Assembly: GCA_023384595.1 (NCBI GenBank)
Contig: JAHDVQ010000018.1
Coordinates: 1-42,969 of the forward strand
Direction: 5' to 3'
DNA: 42,969 nucleotides
Source: Vicinamibacteraceae bacterium
Lineage (GTDB): Bacteria; Acidobacteriota; Vicinamibacteria; Vicinamibacterales; JAFNAJ01
The notes under the pieces were generated by a model that saw only the letters and a list, made by a program, of their open reading frames with translations, searched no databases and was not told the DNA's origin. Positions 41,287 through 42,969 of this stretch are shown here, in pieces (the first letter of the stretch is position 1; each line of letters starts with the position of its first letter). Made by a program: the position numbers and the translations under genes.

Positions 41287-42953
41287 GGCAGGAGATCCGG
41301 CACCTGTCCCGCGCGGTTGGCCTCCTGCTGCCGCCACCAGAACTCCGGCGAGAGCAGCTCGCCGTGCGCGTCGAGAAACGCGTCACGAAGCGGCGGCGGC
41401 ACGCCCAGGAACGGCAGGAATTCCTCCGGGAACACGTCTTGTTCCGACACGTGGAACCACGGTTCGGCGGCCAGGTCGTCGTCTGGCGTGCGGCCCGGCG
41501 GCAGCCGCCGGAATCGGCACTCCGAGAGCGGGCAGAGCTCGTCGAAGTCGTAGAACACGAGCCGGCCGTGCCGCGTCACGCCGAAGTTCTTCAGCAGCAG
41601 GTCGCCCGGGAAGATGTCGGTGGCGGCCAGGTCGCGAAGCGCCTGTCCGTAGTCGACGATCGCCGCGCGCGCGTCGTCCGGCGCCGCGGTGCGCAGGTAG
41701 ATGTCGAGCGGCGTCATCCGCCGCTCGGTGTAGAGGTGCCGCACGACGACGCTGCGGCCGCCATCGGCGAGGGCCACCGAGCCGGGCGCCAGACGCAGCA
41801 GCATCTCGATGAGGCCGTCGTCGAACCGCTCGCGCGCGAAGCTCAGATGCTCGAACGACTGCGCGTCGACCAGACGACCGGCGCGATCGTGCTTGAAGAC
41901 CAGCCGGTACCGGTCCATCACGCCTTCGCGTGTGGTCGTCTTGGGGGGATCGAACCGGTCCCGGATCACCTTGAACACCACGTCGAGCGACGGCATCGTG
42001 AACACGGTCATCACCATGCCCGGCACGCCCGGCGCCACCACGAACCGATCGCCGGTCGAGCCGAGGTACCGCAGCAGATCGCGATAGAGCTCCGTCTTTC
42101 CGTGGCGGTTGTGCCCGATGGAGGTGTAGAGCTCCGACACGGGCTTGCGCGGCATGATCGCGCGGAGGAACGCGACGAGAGCCGCCGGGCGGGGCGCCTC
42201 GACGAAGAAGTACGAGCGGGCGAAGCTGAAGACGATGCTGACTTCGTCCTCGGTGAGGAGCACCGCGTCGACGAAGACGCGGCCGCTGCGGTTCAGGAGG
42301 GCCAGCACGACGGGCCGCGAGCCGTCCGGGCCGACAACGCGCCCCACGAGGTAGGCCTCCTTGTTGCGGAAGAAGACCCACCGCACGAGCTGCAGGTTCT
42401 CGACCGGGAGTCCGCCGATGCCTGCCGCGATGGCCCGTGACACGCGGTCCACGTCGCGCTCGAGGTGTTCGAAGCCGACGCTGAACTCGTGGCGACGCAG
42501 GGCGCGCCTGACGGCGCCGGGGAGGCCGTCGCCGCACCAGAAGTCGTCGACGACATCGTCGGCCGCTGCGGGATCGAGGGGCGCGACCTCGCTGGCGACG
42601 AACTCCACCTCGGGATCGACGCCGACGGTGACGAACACGCGCCGCGTGACCGAGTTGTAGAAGGTCTCGGCGATCTCCTCGTCGGCGCGCCCCCGAACGA
42701 TGCCGCGGTAGAGACGCTTGGCGCGGGCCCAGCAGGCGCGATCGTGCAGCGAGGGGCCGAACGCGTCCGAGAGGCGCGTGATGCAGTCGGTGACGAGGCG
42801 GTTGTAGGTGTCGAGACGCTCGGCGGCGTCGCGCTGGGATCCATGCCAGTCGCGCGATTCGAACCGCCAGCGCGCCTGGAGCGTGAAGCGCTGGAACTCC
42901 GTGCTGTAGGCCAGGAACGCCGACGTGATGGTGTCTGCGATGTCGGCGGGCAT
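41256..42953 (-). CDS. aceK: Isocitrate dehydrogenase kinase/phosphatase
   Basis: A bifunctional enzyme that phosphorylates and dephosphorylates NADP-isocitrate dehydrogenase, setting flux between the TCA cycle and the glyoxylate shunt. The 565-residue length is typical. The sequence matches the family throughout: the N-terminal regulatory helical domain (FQRFTLQARWRFESRDWHG), RAKRLYRGIVRG, ETFYNSVTRRVF, the ATP-binding region VVAPGVPGMVMTVFTMPS, and the catalytic core FPGDLLLKNFGVTRHGRLVFYDFDE, seen here as DLLLKNFGV and VFYDFDEL. The ATG at 42953 lies inside the window, so the gene is complete. icd, aceA and aceB are not present nearby, which is unusual compared with the enterobacterial aceBAK operon. 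Confidence 0.97.
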   Translation of the reverse strand: MPADIADTITSAFLAYSTEFQRFTLQARWRFESRDWHGSQRDAAERLDTYNRLVTDCITRLSDAFGPSLHDRACWARAKRLYRGIVRGRADEEIAETFYNSVTRRVFVTVGVDPEVEFVASEVAPLDPAAADDVVDDFWCGDGLPGAVRRALRRHEFSVGFEHLERDVDRVSRAIAAGIGGLPVENLQLVRWVFFRNKEAYLVGRVVGPDGSRPVVLALLNRSGRVFVDAVLLTEDEVSIVFSFARSYFFVEAPRPAALVAFLRAIMPRKPVSELYTSIGHNRHGKTELYRDLLRYLGSTGDRFVVAPGVPGMVMTVFTMPSLDVVFKVIRDRFDPPKTTTREGVMDRYRLVFKHDRAGRLVDAQSFEHLSFARERFDDGLIEMLLRLAPGSVALADGGRSVVVRHLYTERRMTPLDIYLRTAAPDDARAAIVDYGQALRDLAATDIFPGDLLLKNFGVTRHGRLVFYDFDELCPLSECRFRRLPPGRTPDDDLAAEPWFHVSEQDVFPEEFLPFLGVPPPLRDAFLDAHGELLSPEFWWRQQEANRAGQVPDLLPYGPGARLGT

Positions 42954-42969
42954 GCGGTGATTGTAGCGG

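Noticed and set aside
1-42969. tRNA, rRNA, CRISPR arrays and insertion-sequence ends.
   Set aside because: Gaps were read on both strands. None contains a cloverleaf with a TTC-type T-arm, spaced direct repeats with unique spacers, or transposase-like frames with terminal inverted repeats.

Overview
The window is about 43 kb of very GC-rich DNA (roughly 70%) with dense, mostly overlapping genes. Nothing in it reads as a plasmid, phage or insertion sequence, and I found no tRNA, rRNA or CRISPR array. The gene set (Omp85/TamB envelope biogenesis, LytTR and NtrC two-component systems, DUF2157/DUF4824, AceK, E2/E3 dehydrogenase subunits, LipB) indicates a Gram-negative chromosome. The style fits a GC-rich Acidobacteriota, possibly Vicinamibacteria, but this is inferred from gene content and composition without any marker gene.

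Layout. 1-4788 (+): tightly coupled histidine operon hisD(partial)-hisC-hisB-hisH-hisF-hisA. 4889-8776 (+): AAA ATPase, Atg22-like MFS transporter, PlsC-type acyltransferase. An 11-copy heptanucleotide tandem repeat fills the convergent gap at 8777-8859. 8860-12859 (-): DUF2157, DUF4824, a LytS-type kinase and a LytTR regulator. 12936-19997 (+): one 2353-residue protein that reads as TamB fused to a TamA/BamA-type Omp85 barrel. 20039-23793: amino-acid permease (-), ketopantoate reductase, TauE exporter and a DUF1634 protein (+). 23821-29402 (-): a two-gene SNF2 helicase plus Eco57I-like DNA methyltransferase module, probably defence. 29588-30257 (-): smr and queF. 30437-30736 (+): an HU-like protein behind a good sigma70-type promoter.

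30806-37549 (-) is the most unusual region. In transcription order it holds an NtrC-type response regulator with an intact GAFTGA loop, a 354-base spacer with a sigma54-type promoter, a radical SAM/SPASM peptide maturase, a 35-codon ORF overlapping the maturase stop (candidate RiPP precursor), a strong hairpin, an orphan family-5 (oligopeptide-type) substrate-binding protein, and a membrane histidine kinase with a large extracytoplasmic sensor. No ABC permease, ATPase or exporter is present. I propose that this is a peptide-making and peptide-sensing circuit: the modified peptide is bound by the solute-binding protein, reported to the kinase, and relayed to the sigma54 activator that fires the maturase promoter. 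The parts are visible in the sequence; the wiring is inference.

37694-41286 (+): dihydrolipoyl dehydrogenase (E3), dihydrolipoamide acyltransferase (E2) and octanoyltransferase LipB, which together make and recycle lipoylated 2-oxoacid dehydrogenase. A second heptanucleotide repeat lies before lipB. 41256-42953 (-): AceK, isocitrate dehydrogenase kinase/phosphatase, converges on lipB with a 31-base overlap.
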